In this document: piece by piece, positions 1 to 8,056 of the stretch | Numbering within the stretch: the stretch's first letter is position 1 | Layout of the letters: every line of letters starts with the position of its first letter | Source of the DNA: CAYQJS01 sp964417895 | Lineage (GTDB): Bacteria > Chloroflexota > UBA6077 > SHYK01 | Direction: 5' to 3' | Assembly (NCBI GenBank): GCA_964417895.1 | Contig: CAYQJS010000017.1 | Span: 1 to 64,000, forward strand | DNA: 64,000 bases | Position numbers and translations under genes: made by a program | The notes under the pieces: generated by a model | What the model saw: only the letters and a program-made list of their open reading frames with translations | Databases searched by the model: none | What the model was told of the DNA's origin: nothing

Positions 1-41
1 TTGCATCACAACTGCTCGACAGACTTATGTATAACGATGAG

Positions 42-101
42 CCCAGAGGGAGAGGCGATTCGGCTGCCCCCTCTCCCTCTGGGAGAGGGTTGGGGTGAGG
101 G
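42..101. repeat. G/C-rich hairpin repeat (CCCTCTCCC family)
   Basis: Positions 42-56 (CCCAGAGGGAGAGGC) and 69-83 (CCTCTCCCTCTGGG type) form a near-perfect inverted repeat, followed by the GGTTGGGGTGAGGG tail. The same unit returns at 477-535, 1230-1271, 4160-4200, 4343-4530 and 49604-49692, so it is a dispersed family. No gene is evident in 1-188. Confidence 0.8.
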
Positions 102-188
102 CGTCTCCCCACGAGCGCACTAACTTCGGGGACACCCGTTACCCACCTCGTCTGGCCGAGCCTTCGTCTGTGCGCTACACTGCGGCGT

Positions 189-452
189 ATGACCATCAGT
201 CCCGAGGTCCGACCAGCGCTATGGACCATGGTCGGCGTCTTCGTCGTCTTCAAAGTGGCGACGACGGCGCTGATTGTCATGGCCTCCCCGGAGCTTGCGA
301 ACGCGACGCTGGCGTTGTTCGTGGCCTTCCACTGGCCGTTCATACTGGGTGGGTTGATCTTCGCCGCCGTTCCCGCCGCCTTCTGGTTCCGCCTGCTGCG
401 CGTGCGCGCGAAGCGCAGGCGGCTTCTGGCGGCCGAATGGCGCACGGACTGA
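189..452 (+). CDS. small membrane protein, unknown function
   Basis: This 87-residue protein has two hydrophobic helices (about residues 11-32 and 39-65), the second followed by an Arg/Lys-rich tail (RVRAKRRR). By the positive-inside rule this places the C-terminus in the cytoplasm. I recognise no family. It stands alone between two repeat islands, 340 bp upstream of the cytochrome c gene. Codon use looks like real coding sequence, with G/C at third positions. The ATG at 189 has no strong Shine-Dalgarno site. Confidence 0.55.
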   Translation: MTISPEVRPALWTMVGVFVVFKVATTALIVMASPELANATLALFVAFHWPFILGGLIFAAVPAAFWFRLLRVRAKRRRLLAAEWRTD

Positions 453-791
453 GCCCTGGTGATTGTTCTGAAAATCCCCTCGCCCTCTGGGAGAGAGCCT
501 GCCCTGAGCTTGCCGAAGGGGTTGGGGTGAGGGCGTTCCCTCGCGCCGCGCTTTCATCCTTCCGTGGTGTCGAGAGACGACATGAACAATTCTGAGCCGA
601 AGGCGAAGAATCCGTTCCTCGCGGGGATGGATTCTTCGCCTTCCAGGGGCCTCCGCAGAATGACAGCGTCTCCAACCGTGACGCAAAACGGGCAAATCAA
701 GGCCGTGTTCGAATAGACTAGGTGGACTTCTCCCCTAGCGTGGGGTAACCGCCCACGCTTTCGTGAAAACACCAGTCTGATTGGAGCAGGT
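453..791. repeat. intergenic repeat island
   Basis: No convincing gene here. Two repeat types are present. Positions 477-535 carry the CCCTC-GGGAGAG unit interrupted by CTGAGCTTGCCGAAGGGG. Positions 593-666 form an inverted repeat in which CTGAGCCGAAGGCGAAGAATC faces GGATTCTTCGCCTTC, ending in CAGAATGACAG. Both families recur elsewhere in the window. The final ~70 bases before 792 probably hold the cytochrome gene promoter, which I cannot pin down. Confidence 0.75.
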
Positions 792-1181
792 ATGAAAGGT
801 CTGCGTTGGGCTGCCCTCTTCACTCTGGCGACTTGCACAACGGCGCTCGTTGCGTGCGGTGGCGGAGGCGGCGGCGCAGCCGGCCCAGGCGACGCGAACC
901 GCGGTAAAACCCTGTTCGAGTCGAAAGCCTGTGTTACCTGCCACACTCTGCCGGGCGTCGCCAGCGCCACCGGGACGGTTGGCCCGCCCCTGGCGGGCAT
1001 CGCGAACACGGCGGGCACCCGGAAAGCTGGCATGGCAGCCGAGGCCTATATCCGCGAGTCCATCGAGAATCCGAACGCGTTCGTCGTCCCGGGATTCCCG
1101 TCGCCCTCGCCGATGCCGCCCGGCCAGGCAACCGGCCAGGAGCTGGCCGACCTGGTGGCCTTCCTGCTCGCGCAGCGTTAG
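792..1181 (+). CDS. lipoprotein class I cytochrome c
   Basis: A 129-residue c-type cytochrome. Residues 1-21 are a signal peptide ending in a lipobox (LVAC, lipidated Cys22), followed by a Gly-rich linker, so the protein should sit on the outer face of the membrane. The haem motif is CVTCH (residues 47-51). A probable distal Met ligand lies in PSPMPPG near residue 108. The closing helix ELADLVAFLLAQ is typical of the class I fold. It lies upstream of the ccm genes that would attach its haem. The partner oxidase or reductase is not in the window. It could be a free electron carrier or a detached oxidase domain. Confidence 0.85.
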   Translation: MKGLRWAALFTLATCTTALVACGGGGGGAAGPGDANRGKTLFESKACVTCHTLPGVASATGTVGPPLAGIANTAGTRKAGMAAEAYIRESIENPNAFVVPGFPSPSPMPPGQATGQELADLVAFLLAQR

Positions 1182-1519
1182 TACAGCACCACGCAAAACC
1201 CATGTTCCCTTGGCACGAGTGTCCGCTGAACGTCCCTCTCCCACCGCAGTGGGAGAGGGGAGGGTGAGGGCAGCCCCCACCGGGGGAAGCCCCAACCAGT
1301 CGTACGACGGGCCAAACGCTGGCGTACGCCATAGGTAGGCTGGCATCGCCCCAGCCTCTCCCCGCAAAAGGGGGGGAAGCGGCCTGCGCTCTATCTCGTT
1401 ACCCCCCTCCCTAACCCTCCCCCGCAAGGGGGGAGGGGACAATCGGTTGCGCCCCTGGAGGGGACATTCTGTCCCGCCCCCTGGTAGCATATGGTGAACA
1501 CGTGAGGAGGAAGGGGCCT
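1182..1519. repeat. intergenic repeat island before ccmE
   Basis: Two hairpin repeats fill this gap: 1230-1271 (CCCTCTCCC ... GGGAGAGGGG then AGGGTGAGGG) and 1402-1440 (CCCTCCC ... CCCTCCCCCGCAAGGGGGGAGGGG). No gene is supported. A strong Shine-Dalgarno run (AGGAGGAAGGGG, 1505-1516) closes the gap and sets the ccmE start. Confidence 0.7.
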
Positions 1520-1948
1520 GTGACCCTTGCCACGGCGCCTGCACCCCCCGCTCAGCGCTCTTGGCCGATCTCACCGAAGGTGCTCGTCGCCGCTGGCGTC
1601 GTGGTCTTGTCCGCGGGCTTTCTCGTAGTTACGGCGCTCCAGAACAACGCGGTCTACTACCTGACGGTCACCGAGCTCCATGCTGCCGCACCGGCTATCT
1701 ACAACCAGCCCGTGCGGGTAGCGGGCAAAGTTGTCCCCGGCTCGATTCAGCGAGAGCCCACCTCGCTGGTGGTCCAGTTCGAGGCTGAAGACGCCTCCGG
1801 CCGCATGCCGGTGACCTATCGCGGTGTCCTTCCCGACATTTTTGGCGACGGCATTGAGGTGGTCGTGGAAGGGCGATACGCTGAGAGCGGTATGTTCACC
1901 GCGGGAACGCTGCTAGCAAAGTGCCCTTCGAAGTTCGAGGCCGGCTAG
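1520..1948 (+). CDS. ccmE: cytochrome c maturation haem chaperone CcmE, Cys-type
   Basis: CcmE carries haem to the c-type cytochrome assembly machinery on the outer side of the membrane. This 142-residue protein has one N-terminal membrane anchor (about residues 20-42) and an OB-fold beta domain. The usual haem-binding His motif (HxxxY) is replaced by Cys135-Pro-Ser-Lys-Phe139. Cys variants (CxxxY) are known from Desulfovibrio and archaeal Ccm systems; Phe in place of Tyr is a further departure. I chose GTG at 1520 because the Shine-Dalgarno run sits 4-5 bases upstream; an in-frame GTG at 1502 would overlap that site. It is followed by ccmA, B, C and D; ccmF, ccmG and ccmH are not in the window. 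Confidence 0.88.
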   Translation: MTLATAPAPPAQRSWPISPKVLVAAGVVVLSAGFLVVTALQNNAVYYLTVTELHAAAPAIYNQPVRVAGKVVPGSIQREPTSLVVQFEAEDASGRMPVTYRGVLPDIFGDGIEVVVEGRYAESGMFTAGTLLAKCPSKFEAG

Positions 1949-1960
1949 CTGGGCTCATTC

Positions 1961-2689
1961 ATGGAGTCCAGCGCCATAGTGGCGACGGGGATCCTGCGCC
2001 GCTTCGGCCCAGCCACAGCGCTCCGTGGGGTCAACGTGAGCGTGGAGCGCGGCGAGCGAGTGGCACTGGTCGGCCCAAACGGAGCCGGAAAGACGACGCT
2101 CCTCCGCGTGCTGGCCACTGCGTTGCGTCCAACATCCGGCTCGCTCACCGTATGCGGCATCGACGCGCTGCGGCATCCCGCTCGCGCTCGTCGCCTCATC
2201 GGCGTGGCGGGGCACCAGTCGTGCCTCTACGGTGATCTCACAGTCCGAGAGAACTTGCGCTTCTACGGGCGGCTGTACGGCGTCCAGCGCCTCGAGTCGC
2301 GCATCGACGAGGGCCTGAGTCGCGTCGGACTCGACGCGCGAGCCAACGAGCGGGTCAACCGATTGTCGCGAGGGATGCAGCAGCGTGCGTCGCTGGCGAG
2401 GGCATTCCTGCACGACCCGGAGGTGCTGCTCCTCGACGAGCCTGAGACCGGCCTCGACGACGCGGCGCAGCAGGGGCTGAGCGAGCACATTCGCGATTGG
2501 GCGGCCCGAGGCAAGTCGGTGTTGCTCGCGAGCCACCGGCTCGAGTGGGCTCAGGCCCTCACGGACCGGGCCATCGTCCTCAGCGAGGGGGCCGTGGTCG
2601 GCGAGGTCGGCGCCTGGGGCGAGCGCGGCGCCAGCCTGCCTCACGCGTACCGGGAGACGATCGATGGGCTCGCGGGGGCGCCCCGATGA
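1961..2689 (+). CDS. ccmA: haem exporter ATP-binding protein CcmA
   Basis: The ABC ATPase of the CcmABCD complex, which releases holo-CcmE using ATP. Visible motifs in its 242 residues: Walker A GPNGAGKT (about 38-45), signature LSRGMQQR, and Walker B VLLLDEPETGLD. The length suits CcmA. It starts 12 bp after ccmE, and its stop overlaps the ccmB start (ATGA, 2686-2689), so the genes are translationally coupled. Assignment as CcmA rather than a generic ABC ATPase rests on the ccmE/B/C neighbours. Confidence 0.9.
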   Translation: MESSAIVATGILRRFGPATALRGVNVSVERGERVALVGPNGAGKTTLLRVLATALRPTSGSLTVCGIDALRHPARARRLIGVAGHQSCLYGDLTVRENLRFYGRLYGVQRLESRIDEGLSRVGLDARANERVNRLSRGMQQRASLARAFLHDPEVLLLDEPETGLDDAAQQGLSEHIRDWAARGKSVLLASHRLEWAQALTDRAIVLSEGAVVGEVGAWGERGASLPHAYRETIDGLAGAPR

Positions 2690-3357
2690 TCCCCTTCACA
2701 CGCCAGGTCTACGCGGTGTTCGCGAAGGATGTCGTCCTGGAGCTCCGGACGCGCGACGCCCTCGGGGCGATGGTGGTTTTTGCCCTGCTCGTCCTCGTCA
2801 CCTTCAACTTCACTCTGGACCTCCGACCGGAGCTGCTGGCGGCCGTGGGGCACGGCGTGCTGTGGGTCTCTATCGTCTTCGCGGGAACCCTCGGCCTGGG
2901 ACGGGCCTTCGCGGTCGAGCGGGAGGAGGGCACGCTCGAAGGCATGCTCATGGCGCCGCTCGACCGGAGCGCGCTGTATCTGGCCAAGGTGCTGTCGAGC
3001 CTGATCTTCATGGGCATCGTGGAGGTCGTAGGCGTCGTGGCCTTCGTCGCCCTCTTCGACGCACGCGTGGACCCAGGGCGGCTGCTGGGCGCGCTCTCCC
3101 TCGGCACCATTGGCCTGGGAGCCGTCGGCACGCTGCTGTCCGGCATCGCCGCCAACACCCGCGCTCGGGAGGTCATGCTGCCGCTGCTGCTGTTCCCCAT
3201 CATCGTGCCGCTGCTCATCGGAGTGGTAGAGTCATCCGGAGCCGCGCTGGACCTATCGACTGAGCAGGGCGCCCCCTGGCTGAGCCTGCTCGCCACTTTC
3301 GACCTTGTGTATCTGGCTCTGGGCGCGGTGGCCTTCGACGTCGTGCTGGAGGAGTGA
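2686..3357 (+). CDS. ccmB: haem exporter permease CcmB
   Basis: A 223-residue membrane protein with six predicted helices, the permease partner of CcmA. The N-terminal KDVVLELRTRDAL segment before the first helix and the cytoplasmic loop EREEGTLEGMLMAPLDRS are typical of CcmB. The ATG overlaps the ccmA stop, which fixes the start; the longer open frame upstream is a shadow of ccmA. Three bases separate it from ccmC. Confidence 0.9.
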   Translation: MIPFTRQVYAVFAKDVVLELRTRDALGAMVVFALLVLVTFNFTLDLRPELLAAVGHGVLWVSIVFAGTLGLGRAFAVEREEGTLEGMLMAPLDRSALYLAKVLSSLIFMGIVEVVGVVAFVALFDARVDPGRLLGALSLGTIGLGAVGTLLSGIAANTRAREVMLPLLLFPIIVPLLIGVVESSGAALDLSTEQGAPWLSLLATFDLVYLALGAVAFDVVLEE

Positions 3358-3360
3358 CGA

Positions 3361-4212
3361 ATGCAGAACCCTGCCCCTTCCCCGTTGGTGGGGGAAGGCC
3401 GGGGGGAACGCCCCCCACCTCAATCCTCCCTCATGGCGGGAGAGGGAGCCCGCCCTTCTGAGCTGCCCGGCCTGCGGATCGGGAGCCGCGGGGCTTCCGC
3501 CGCGGGGAGGGTGCTGGTGGCCGCCACCTTCCTGGTCGTCGCGGTGGCGCTCGGCATGGTTGTGTTCTATGCGCCCAACGACCGAGTGCAGGGTGTCGTC
3601 CAGCGCATCTTCTACTTCCATGTGCCCATGGCCTGGGTTGCCTACCTGGCCTTCGCCGTTGTGGCGGCGGCGAGCGTCGCGTACCTGTGGCGACGCGACC
3701 TGCGCTGGGATGCCCTCGCCCGGGCGTCGGCGGAGCTTGGGGTCCTCTTCACCACCCTCGTTCTGGTAACCGGGTCGCTTTGGGCCAAGCCCATCTGGAA
3801 CACCTGGTGGACGTGGGACGCCCGACTCACCAGCACGCTCGTCCTGTGGTTCATCTACGTCGGGTACATCATGCTCCGCGCCTACACTCCCGATCCCGAT
3901 CGAGCCGCACGGTTTGGCGCCGTGCTCGGTATCGTTGGCTTCCTGGATATCCCGATCATCCACTTCTCGGTGCAATGGTGGCGCACGCTGCACCCGGAGG
4001 CCGTCGTCGCGCGGGCAGACCCCCAGGCGCCGGCAGCGATGATCGCGACACTCCTGGTGTCGCTGGCCGCCATGACCTTGGTGTATGCGACGCTGCTGCT
4101 CTATCGCACGGCGCTTGAGCGCACCAGGGATGAGACCCGGGAGCTTCAGCACGCTGACGCTCACGTCAGCTCTCTCCCAGAGGGAGAGGGGGCGGGGTGG
4201 CGTCATGCCTGA
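3361..4212 (+). CDS. ccmC: haem delivery protein CcmC with repeat-derived ends
   Basis: CcmC loads haem onto CcmE. The six-helix core and the tryptophan-rich haem-handling motif (WWTWDAR, about residue 150) are clear, with His residues in the flanking loops (YFHVPMAW, IIHFSVQWW). At 283 residues it is longer than usual. The first ~37 residues (PLVGEGRGERPPP, LMAGEGARP) and the last ~14 (SSLPEGEGAGW) are translations of the dispersed CCCTCTCCC-type repeats. An internal start may therefore be used, for example ATG at 3433. The gene lies 3 bp after ccmB and its stop overlaps ccmD. Confidence 0.9.
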   Translation: MQNPAPSPLVGEGRGERPPPQSSLMAGEGARPSELPGLRIGSRGASAAGRVLVAATFLVVAVALGMVVFYAPNDRVQGVVQRIFYFHVPMAWVAYLAFAVVAAASVAYLWRRDLRWDALARASAELGVLFTTLVLVTGSLWAKPIWNTWWTWDARLTSTLVLWFIYVGYIMLRAYTPDPDRAARFGAVLGIVGFLDIPIIHFSVQWWRTLHPEAVVARADPQAPAAMIATLLVSLAAMTLVYATLLLYRTALERTRDETRELQHADAHVSSLPEGEGAGWRHA

Positions 4213-4396
4213 GGCGGTCGATCCCATGGTGAGCGTGGGCTACCTGGTGGCCGCGGCGGCGGTCACGCTCGGGGGGATCGCGGCCTACAGCATTGGCCTC
4301 ATGCAGCGGCTCGCCGCCGCGCGGGCACACAGGAGCGCGCTGTTGGACCCACGCCCTCACCCCAACCCTCGCCCAGAGGGAGAGGGGGACCGCTGA
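4205..4396 (+). CDS. ccmD: CcmD-like small haem exporter subunit
   Basis: A 63-residue protein with a single membrane helix (about residues 10-32: YLVAAAAVTLGGIAAYSIGL) and a basic segment after it. This is the layout of CcmD, which holds CcmC and CcmE to the CcmAB transporter. Its ATG lies 8 bases inside the end of ccmC, so coupling is likely. The last ~17 residues (DPRPHPNPRPEGEGDR) are encoded by the dispersed repeat and probably not conserved. CcmD proteins vary greatly, so the call rests on position and topology. Confidence 0.7.
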   Translation: MPEAVDPMVSVGYLVAAAAVTLGGIAAYSIGLMQRLAAARAHRSALLDPRPHPNPRPEGEGDR

Positions 4397-4530
4397 CCGC
4401 CTCTCCCACTGGGAGAGGCCGGCGCAGCCCGCCACAGCGGGCAAGACGGGTGAGGGCGCGCGAGTCACGCCCTCACCCCAACCCCTTCGGCAAGCTCAGG
4501 GCAGGCTCTCTCCCAGAGGGAGGGGGTAGC
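4343..4530. repeat. repeat island after ccmD
   Basis: Three units of the CCCTCACCCCAACCC ... CCCAGAGGGAGAGGG family in succession. One (4471-4526) contains the CTTCGGCAAGCTCAGGGCAG insert also seen, inverted, at 490-520. The first unit overlaps the ccmD 3' end. The island separates two convergent genes and its hairpins could end transcription from either side, but there is no T-tract. Confidence 0.75.
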
Positions 4531-5244
4531 CTACTTCCGCAGGTTCTTGTTGAAGAAGGCGAGCATCCGCTCCCAGGCGTCGGCCGAGGCCGCTGCGTCA
4601 TGCCGGTCGCCCTTGCGCTCGTTGAAGAAGGCGTGCTGCGCACCCGGATAGATCTTCGCCTCATACGACTTCCCGTGGCGCTTCATTGCCTCCTCGAGCG
4701 CCGGCACCCCAGCGGTGAGGCGCTCGTCCGCCTCACCGTAGAAGCCGATGACCGGGCAGGTGAGCTTCGCCACGTCGTCGATGGGGTCCGGGTTGCGGCC
4801 ATAGAAGATGATGGCCGCGTCGATATCGGGATTTGAAATGGCCGTGTTGATGGACGTGCCGCCACCCCAGCAGAAGCCGACGCACCCGATGCCGTCCTTC
4901 TTGACGTAGGACTGGCTCTGCAGCCACCCGAAGAGGGCCTTCAGGTCTTCGCTGACCTGGCTGCCCGGGTTTGCCTCGGGACCGCCGCCTCGCTGGTACA
5001 GGTTGGGCGCGACGGAAGTGAAGCCCTGGCGGGCGAAGCGACGGGTCAGACTGTCGAAGTGTGGCCCCGCCGTATCGTTCTGCGGATCGATCCCCATGTT
5101 CTCGTGGATCACGATCACTGTCGGGTACGTGCCGGGGGCCTGCGGGCGGGCGAGAAAGGCGTCCATCTGCACGCCCTGGCCTGGAACCTTGACCAACTCC
5201 GCGACGATCTCGGCATCGGTAAACGTGTCGGCTGGTGCTGCCAT
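4531..5244 (-). CDS. dienelactone hydrolase family protein
   Basis: A 237-residue alpha/beta hydrolase of the carboxymethylenebutenolidase family, which opens dienelactone rings in chlorocatechol-type pathways. The triad is visible: nucleophile Cys in GFCWGG, Asp in GEADERL, His in GAQHAF; the Glu of VIHENMG matches the residue that tunes the Cys. There is no signal peptide. It stands alone, with a strong promoter 55 bp upstream (5299-5327). The true substrate is unknown; many relatives act on other esters or lactones. Confidence 0.88.
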   Translation of the reverse strand: MAAPADTFTDAEIVAELVKVPGQGVQMDAFLARPQAPGTYPTVIVIHENMGIDPQNDTAGPHFDSLTRRFARQGFTSVAPNLYQRGGGPEANPGSQVSEDLKALFGWLQSQSYVKKDGIGCVGFCWGGGTSINTAISNPDIDAAIIFYGRNPDPIDDVAKLTCPVIGFYGEADERLTAGVPALEEAMKRHGKSYEAKIYPGAQHAFFNERKGDRHDAAASADAWERMLAFFNKNLRK

Positions 5245-5298
5245 GGCTTCTCCCTCATCTCGTGCTCAGGGCCCGAGCCTCGGGCTCGCGCCGGCCGG

Positions 5299-5327
5299 AT
5301 TGTATCGACGCTTCCGGAACCCGTCAA
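5299..5327 (-). promoter_or_regulatory. sigma70-type promoter for the dienelactone hydrolase gene
   Basis: Reading leftward: TTGACG (complement of 5322-5327), a 17-base spacer, then TACAAT (complement of 5299-5304). Match and spacing are close to consensus, and the start codon lies 55 bp downstream. Confidence 0.7.
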
Positions 5328-5388
5328 CGCAAAGTAGGGGGCCAACGGACTGGTGGTACACTGCGGCTCGCCGAACAAGAGAGATTGA

Positions 5389-5419
5389 CCCGGCCCCCAA
5401 TCGGGGTGGCCGGGTTTTT
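5389..5419 (+). terminator. hairpin with T-tract in the leader of the exporter operon
   Basis: CCCGGCC (5389-5395) pairs with GGCCGGG (5408-5414), with a further CCC/GGG inner stem, followed by five Ts (5415-5419). It looks like an intrinsic terminator. The gene to its left is transcribed away from it, so there is no upstream transcript to end; it more likely acts as an attenuator 26 bp before the GTG at 5446. Confidence 0.6.
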
Positions 5420-5445
5420 CGCGTGCCTCCGGCACGGAGTGGGTT

Positions 5446-6237
5446 GTGCGGCTCTACTGGGAGCTGGCCGTTCGCGGGTTCCAACGGACCGCCATCTACA
5501 GGAGCGCGGCGGTCTCGGCCGTGATCACCAACGGCTTCTTCGGCTTCATCTTCTGCTACGTCTTCATCGCGCTCTACGAGACCCGCGCCGAGGCGGGTGG
5601 GTACACGCTGGCCGATGCCCTCACCTTCGTGTTCGTTACGCAAGCAATGATCGGGCTGGTGGAGATGTGGGCGTGGTGGCGCATCGCCGAGACCGTGCAG
5701 AGCGGCCAGGTCGCAACCGACCTGTCGCGGCCGCTCGACTTCCAGTTTTACTGGCTCGCCCAGGACTACGGCCGCGCTGTCTGCCAATTGCTCGTGCGCA
5801 GCGTGCCGACACTCCTTGTGGGGATGGTCGCGTTCGGTGTTCGCTTGCCGCCTGATCTGGCTCACTGGCTGGCGCTGGGCCCCAGTCTCGTGTTCGCAGT
5901 GACCATCTCGTTCGCGTGGAGGTTCTGCCTGAACCTGACAACGTTCTGGTGGACCGACCACCGCGGTGTAGCCTCCATCAGCGGGCTCGCCGCGATGTTG
6001 CTTTCGGGGTTCGTCGTGCCCCTGGCGATGCTCCCGGACGCGGTTCGTACACCCATCTATCTGATGCCGCTTGCCTCGATGATCGCTATCCCCGTTGACG
6101 TGTTCCTCGGAAAGCTCAACGACGGCAGGTTGATCGCCGCGCTGCTGCTTCAAGGATTCTGGGCGCTGGCCGCGCTTGGTGTCGGACGGCTGGTGCTCGC
6201 GGCGGCGCTGCGCAAGCTGGTCGTGCAGGGCGGCTGA
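5446..6237 (+). CDS. ABC-2 type exporter permease subunit 1
   Basis: A 263-residue membrane protein with six predicted helices and a cytoplasmic N-terminal amphipathic stretch (LYWELAVRGFQRTAIYRSA). It belongs to the ABC-2 permease group that works as two different permeases plus one ATPase, often for drug, lipid or polysaccharide export. The second permease starts 3 bp after its stop and the ATPase follows. The GTG start has only weak upstream purines. The cargo cannot be inferred. Confidence 0.8.
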   Translation: MRLYWELAVRGFQRTAIYRSAAVSAVITNGFFGFIFCYVFIALYETRAEAGGYTLADALTFVFVTQAMIGLVEMWAWWRIAETVQSGQVATDLSRPLDFQFYWLAQDYGRAVCQLLVRSVPTLLVGMVAFGVRLPPDLAHWLALGPSLVFAVTISFAWRFCLNLTTFWWTDHRGVASISGLAAMLLSGFVVPLAMLPDAVRTPIYLMPLASMIAIPVDVFLGKLNDGRLIAALLLQGFWALAALGVGRLVLAAALRKLVVQGG

Positions 6238-6239
6238 CA

Positions 6240-7049
6240 GTGCGGATCAACGAGTGGGCCTCTCTCTATGTTCGGCTGCTCGGCGCCCAGATCCGCGCGC
6301 AGCTGCAGTACCGCGCGTCGTTCTTGCTCCAGGTGGCTGGCCATGGATTGATCACGGTTCTCGACTTCGTGGCCACGGCGCTCTTGTTCTATCGCTTCCC
6401 CAACCTGGCGGGCTGGTCGCTGGGCGAGGTGGCATTCCTGTTTGGCCTGGGCGGGATGGCCTTCGGGATCTCTGACATGGTATGTGGCGGCTTCGATAGG
6501 TTGAGCATCGCTATTCAGACCGGCTCCTTCGACCGCGTGCTCACACGGCCGGTCGACGCGTTCACCCAGGTGTTGGCGAGCGACTTTCAACTTCGGCGTC
6601 TCGGCCAAATTGGGCAGGCGGCCCTCGTTCTCGCCGTCGCCATCGCCATAGTCGACGTTAACTGGACCCCGCTAAAGGTGGTCGTCCTGCTCTCGGCGCT
6701 GGTGTCTGGGATCATCATCTTCAGCGCTATCTGGGTGATCGGCGGTGCGATTACGTTCTGGACGGTCCAGACCTCAGAGGTGACCAACGTCTTCACGTAC
6801 GGCGGTTCGTACCTGGTGCAATACCCAATGTCGATCTACGCCGACTGGCTGCGGCATTTCTTCATCTTCGTCGTGCCACTGGGGTTTGTCAGCTATCTGC
6901 CGTCCCTCTACGTTCTCGGACGAGCCGATTCGCTCGAGCTGCCGGCTGCCCTGCAGCTGTGCTCACCGCTGGTCGCGCTGATGTTCGCCGTCCCGGCATA
7001 CGGCGCCTGGCGGCTGGGGGTGCGCCACTACCAGAGCACGGGGTCCTGA
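6240..7049 (+). CDS. ABC-2 type exporter permease subunit 2
   Basis: A 269-residue, six-helix permease related to the gene before it (shared patterns such as LTRPVDAFTQVLASD beside LSRPLDFQFYWLAQD). The two probably form a heterodimer. GTG start, 3 bp after the previous stop; the ATPase gene begins 4 bp after its own stop. Spacing and paralogy make a three-gene operon secure. Confidence 0.8.
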   Translation: MRINEWASLYVRLLGAQIRAQLQYRASFLLQVAGHGLITVLDFVATALLFYRFPNLAGWSLGEVAFLFGLGGMAFGISDMVCGGFDRLSIAIQTGSFDRVLTRPVDAFTQVLASDFQLRRLGQIGQAALVLAVAIAIVDVNWTPLKVVVLLSALVSGIIIFSAIWVIGGAITFWTVQTSEVTNVFTYGGSYLVQYPMSIYADWLRHFFIFVVPLGFVSYLPSLYVLGRADSLELPAALQLCSPLVALMFAVPAYGAWRLGVRHYQSTGS

Positions 7050-7052
7050 GCC

Positions 7053-8042
7053 GTGATCATTGACGTTCACGATCTCAGAAAGACCTTCCGCGTGTATCGC
7101 AGGCGCGGCAGCGGCTTGCTCGGCGTGTTCAGGCGGGAAGCGATCGACGTGCAAGCCGTTGCCGGCATCTCCTTCTCGGTGGACGCGGGGGAGATGGTGG
7201 GATACGTCGGGCCGAACGGCGCCGGGAAGTCCACGACCATCAAGATGCTGACGGGCATCCTGCAGCCGAGCGGCGGTCGAATGCGCGTCGATGGGCTGGA
7301 CCCGGGGCGGGACCGTCTCGAGCTGGCGAGGCGCATCGGGGTAGTTTTCGGCCAGCGCACGCAGCTCTGGTGGGACCTCCCGCTGATCGATTCTCTCGAT
7401 CTGTTGCGCCACATCTACCGCGTACCCGCCGAGACCTATCGCCGCCGCCTGGCCTCGTTTGTCGACCTCCTGGACCTTGGACCGTTCCTCCACACGCCGG
7501 TGCGCCAGCTTTCGCTCGGCCAGCGCATGCGCGGAGACCTGGCGGCGGCGCTGCTGCACGAGCCGCCCATCCTCTACCTGGACGAGCCGACGATCGGGCT
7601 CGACGTGGTCGCCAAGGCGCGCATGCGGGACTTCCTCACCCAGATCAACCGGGAGCGCGGCGTGACCGTGCTCCTGACGACGCACGATATGGCGGACATC
7701 GGGCGACTCTGCTCCCGGCTGCTCATCATCGACCACGGGCGGCTCATCTACGATGGCAGCCTCGAGGCTATCAAGAGCCGTTTCGGCGGCGAGCGGACGA
7801 TCGTAGTGGACCTGGAGGATGAAGCGCCGCCGCTCGAGGTGGAAGGAACGACCGTGATGCGTGTGGACGGCCCTCGCCAATGGCTGCGCTTCGAGCGAAG
7901 CGCCACGACAGCTGCGCAGGTGATCAGTACCGTCGTGGCTAGCGCGCGAGTGCGCGACGTGGCAATCGACGAGCCCGAGATCGAGGACATCGTGCGCCGA
8001 ATCTACCAGGGCGAACTGGAAGCTCCCAACGGGGCCTGCTAG
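7053..8042 (+). CDS. ABC exporter ATP-binding protein
   Basis: A 329-residue ATPase partner of the two permeases. Walker A GPNGAGKS (about residues 54-61), Q-loop FGQRTQLWWDLP, signature LSLGQRMR, Walker B ILYLDEPTIGLD and switch His in TTHD are intact. The ~80 residues after the nucleotide-binding domain form an extra C-terminal domain, as in DrrA-like exporters. GTG start. It ends in a convergent gap holding a large inverted repeat. Confidence 0.88.
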   Translation: MIIDVHDLRKTFRVYRRRGSGLLGVFRREAIDVQAVAGISFSVDAGEMVGYVGPNGAGKSTTIKMLTGILQPSGGRMRVDGLDPGRDRLELARRIGVVFGQRTQLWWDLPLIDSLDLLRHIYRVPAETYRRRLASFVDLLDLGPFLHTPVRQLSLGQRMRGDLAAALLHEPPILYLDEPTIGLDVVAKARMRDFLTQINRERGVTVLLTTHDMADIGRLCSRLLIIDHGRLIYDGSLEAIKSRFGGERTIVVDLEDEAPPLEVEGTTVMRVDGPRQWLRFERSATTAAQVISTVVASARVRDVAIDEPEIEDIVRRIYQGELEAPNGAC

Positions 8043-8056
8043 AGGTCGGGCGCAAT

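Noticed and set aside
735..1574. 279-codon and 132-codon open frames on the - strand across cytochrome c and the repeats
   Set aside because: They are antisense to the cytochrome gene and run through hairpin repeats; the protein is not family-like.
3253..4227. 324-codon open frame on the - strand
   Set aside because: Antisense to ccmC, rich in His/Arg/Gly and without a start site or motif.
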